In this document: one piece after another, positions 5,043-6,401 of the stretch
Position numbering within the stretch: position 1 is the stretch's first letter
Layout: every line of letters starts with the position of its first letter
Source: Oligoflexia bacterium
GTDB lineage: Bacteria > Bdellovibrionota > JAFGOL01
Assembly (NCBI GenBank): GCA_016926495.1
Contig: JAFGOL010000227.1
Coordinates: forward strand, 1-6,401
DNA: 6,401 nucleotides
Reading direction: 5' to 3'
Program-made: the position numbers and the translations under genes
Notes under the pieces: generated by a model
What the model was told of the DNA's origin: nothing
The model's database searches: none
Seen by the model: only the letters and a program-made list of their open reading frames with translations

Positions 5043-5078
5043 CTACTGCAAAAAAGTCTAGTCTTTTTTGCAGTAGAG
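5041..5078. repeat. Perfect palindrome, 16-bp arms and 6-base loop
   Basis: CTCTACTGCAAAAAAG (5041-5056) and CTTTTTTGCAGTAGAG (5063-5078) are exact reverse complements around TCTAGT. It lies 18 bp after the alcohol dehydrogenase stop, so it could end that transcript, but its T-run is inside the stem and no T-run follows on either strand, unlike an intrinsic terminator. It coincides with the truncation point of the DUF4143 gene, which favours a transposon remnant (two inverted ends joined) or a MITE-like insertion. Confidence 0.75.
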
Positions 5079-5096
5079 GTCAAAATAGTCACACAG

Positions 5097-6263
5097 TTAA
5101 GCAAAGGCGTATTGCAGGACCTCAATAATCTCTTTTTTACCCATTGGAATTATCCCATAAATGTAGCCTTCGCTGTTTCCGTTTACGGCAAGGGTTGTTT
5201 CCGCTGCCTTTTCAAAATCAACGGACATGGGTTCCCTTATTGCCTTTATGGTTTTCAGCCAGCTGACAAGGGCCTGGTAAGCGGATTCCCCGTCGCCAAA
5301 CTGGGAGGTGTTTTCATTAAGCAAAAACCCCACGTACCTGCAAATCCTCTTTTCATTGTACCTGCTGTCGAATTTCACCATTGCCGGAAGTATCATCGCA
5401 AGGCCAAGCCCGTGGGAAATGTCATAAAGGGCGCTGATGCTGTGCTCTATTTCGTGCATGGGCCAGCCGCCTTTCCTGCCGTCCAGTGTTCCGGGCATAG
5501 CTATGGCAGAAGCCCATGACAGGGTTTCCCTTGCGTCCAGATCGTCGGGGTTACCCAGCAGGCGTTCAATGCTCAGCTTTACGGAGCGTACAAGACCAAG
5601 GGTTAAAAAATCAGGGACGTAATTATCGTCAGGACATGAAAGGTATGTTTCGCTGCAATGGCATATGATATCAACAGCACCGTCTACAAGGTAGCTGACC
5701 GGAACCGTTCTTGTAAGCACCGGGTCCACTATGGAAAACCTGGGAACAAGCAGGGGACTGTAAAGAACGGCCTTTTGTTTTGTTTCCACGTTTGAAATAA
5801 CCGAATGGCCGTTTATTTCAGAGCCCGTAGCCGCAAGGGTCGGGACACAGATAAGAGGCAACGCGGATTTTACCTTTTTCGCGTCCCTGTCCCTTAATGA
5901 ACAGTAATCCCATATATCCCCGCCGTTTTGCGCGACAACCGCGATACCCTTTGAGGCATCCATAACAGAGCCTCCGCCAAGAGCTATAACCATATCGCAC
6001 TTTTTCTGTGACGCTAAAATTCCTGCCTTATTTATGGTACTGTGACGGGGATTGGGCTCTATACCCTCAAATATTTCATAGCTTATTTTTTCCTGATTTA
6101 AAAATCCGCAGAGTTTGTCGAGGTAACCGTGTTTTTTTACGGAACCCTTGCCCGTTACTATCAACGCGTTCTTTCCGGTCTGCCTCGCGGCCTTTCTGAC
6201 CCTCTCAAACTCATCTTTTCCGAAATAATAAACAGTCGGCACATTAAATTTAAACTTTTCCAT
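5097..6263 (-). CDS. Iron-containing alcohol dehydrogenase (NAD(P)H-dependent butanol dehydrogenase/YqhD type)
   Basis: The protein has 388 residues from the ATG at 6263 (MEKFKFNVPTVYYFG), preceded by GGGGGTG eight bases upstream. A GTG ten codons earlier lacks a ribosome site and would fall almost at the transcription start. The N-terminal Rossmann-like domain carries GGGSVMD (96-102), the dinucleotide-phosphate loop. The C-terminal helical domain holds the metal ligands Asp198, His202, His270 and His284 in DIICH and MHEIEHSISALYDISHG, with spacings like those of YqhD and Thermotoga butanol dehydrogenase. It reduces aldehydes to alcohols (or the reverse) in the cytosol, typically in fermentation or aldehyde detoxification. 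Whether it prefers NADH or NADPH cannot be read reliably. Length and all key residues are normal, so it looks functional. It is a single-gene unit, and no neighbour suggests a specific pathway. Confidence 0.9.
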   Translation of the reverse strand: MEKFKFNVPTVYYFGKDEFERVRKAARQTGKNALIVTGKGSVKKHGYLDKLCGFLNQEKISYEIFEGIEPNPRHSTINKAGILASQKKCDMVIALGGGSVMDASKGIAVVAQNGGDIWDYCSLRDRDAKKVKSALPLICVPTLAATGSEINGHSVISNVETKQKAVLYSPLLVPRFSIVDPVLTRTVPVSYLVDGAVDIICHCSETYLSCPDDNYVPDFLTLGLVRSVKLSIERLLGNPDDLDARETLSWASAIAMPGTLDGRKGGWPMHEIEHSISALYDISHGLGLAMILPAMVKFDSRYNEKRICRYVGFLLNENTSQFGDGESAYQALVSWLKTIKAIREPMSVDFEKAAETTLAVNGNSEGYIYGIIPMGKKEIIEVLQYAFA

Positions 6264-6307
6264 TACGGATACACCCCCAAGTTCTACAAACACTTTGGCA
6301 CCGGTTT

Positions 6308-6336
6308 TTTATACGTGTATTAACCGACCGGGTCAA
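6308..6336 (-). promoter_or_regulatory. Promoter of the iron alcohol dehydrogenase
   Basis: On the - strand, TTGACC (6336-6331), a 17-bp spacer and TATAAA (6313-6308), each one base from consensus. The predicted leader is about 38 bases and carries the GGGGGTG ribosome site. A short palindrome ATACGTGTAT (6311-6320) overlaps the -10 and could be an operator, but it is weak. Confidence 0.7.
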
Positions 6337-6401
6337 ATGAAACACAAACCAAAACAAACAAAAATAAATCTTTTAAAATCAAGATGTTATAGTTGGCACA
6401 A

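Noticed and set aside
5112..5519. A 135-codon + strand frame opposite the alcohol dehydrogenase.
   Set aside because: It is a shadow of the strongly conserved dehydrogenase frame and has no family features.

Overview
The window reads as an accessory region of a bacterial chromosome or large mobile island. The organism cannot be named from sequence alone. An iron-dependent alcohol dehydrogenase, consensus-like sigma70 promoters, Shine-Dalgarno sites and moderately AT-rich intergenic DNA suit a fermentative anaerobe, for example a spirochaete or clostridium, but this is a low-confidence inference. Only the leftmost gene is on the + strand; every other gene is on the - strand.

Left (1-1680): the C-terminal half of a Wadjet JetD-type protein (TOPRIM nuclease subunit of a plasmid-defence system) enters from outside the window. 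It converges on a two-gene operon of a winged-helix regulator and a small nucleotidyltransferase, which looks like an AbiEi/AbiEii-style toxin-antitoxin pair. The operon has a promoter that predicts an almost leaderless mRNA, an inverted repeat around the -35 box and an 11-bp-phased direct repeat upstream.

Middle (1823-4622): two identical 19-bp direct repeats, resembling the 3' end of a tmRNA gene, flank a segment holding a DUF5678-like small protein and a retropepsin-like protein. An intact IS1634-family insertion sequence (about 1.93 kb, perfect inverted ends, complete DDE transposase) sits in the 3' end of the retropepsin gene and supplies its present stop codon. Removing the IS and one TTAA restores a reading frame that runs through the 19-bp repeat.

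Right (4629-6401): a doubly deleted remnant of a DUF4143 ATPase gene ends upstream at a perfect 16-bp-arm palindrome. Beyond it lies an intact iron-containing alcohol dehydrogenase with its own promoter, probably ordinary metabolism at the island edge.

Together the window shows defence or toxin-antitoxin cargo, a candidate att-flanked cassette, an IS hit and gene decay: a recombination hot spot. The most notable signals are the 19-bp att-like repeats, the operator architecture of the wHTH/nucleotidyltransferase pair, two predicted leaderless promoters and the palindrome at 5041-5078.
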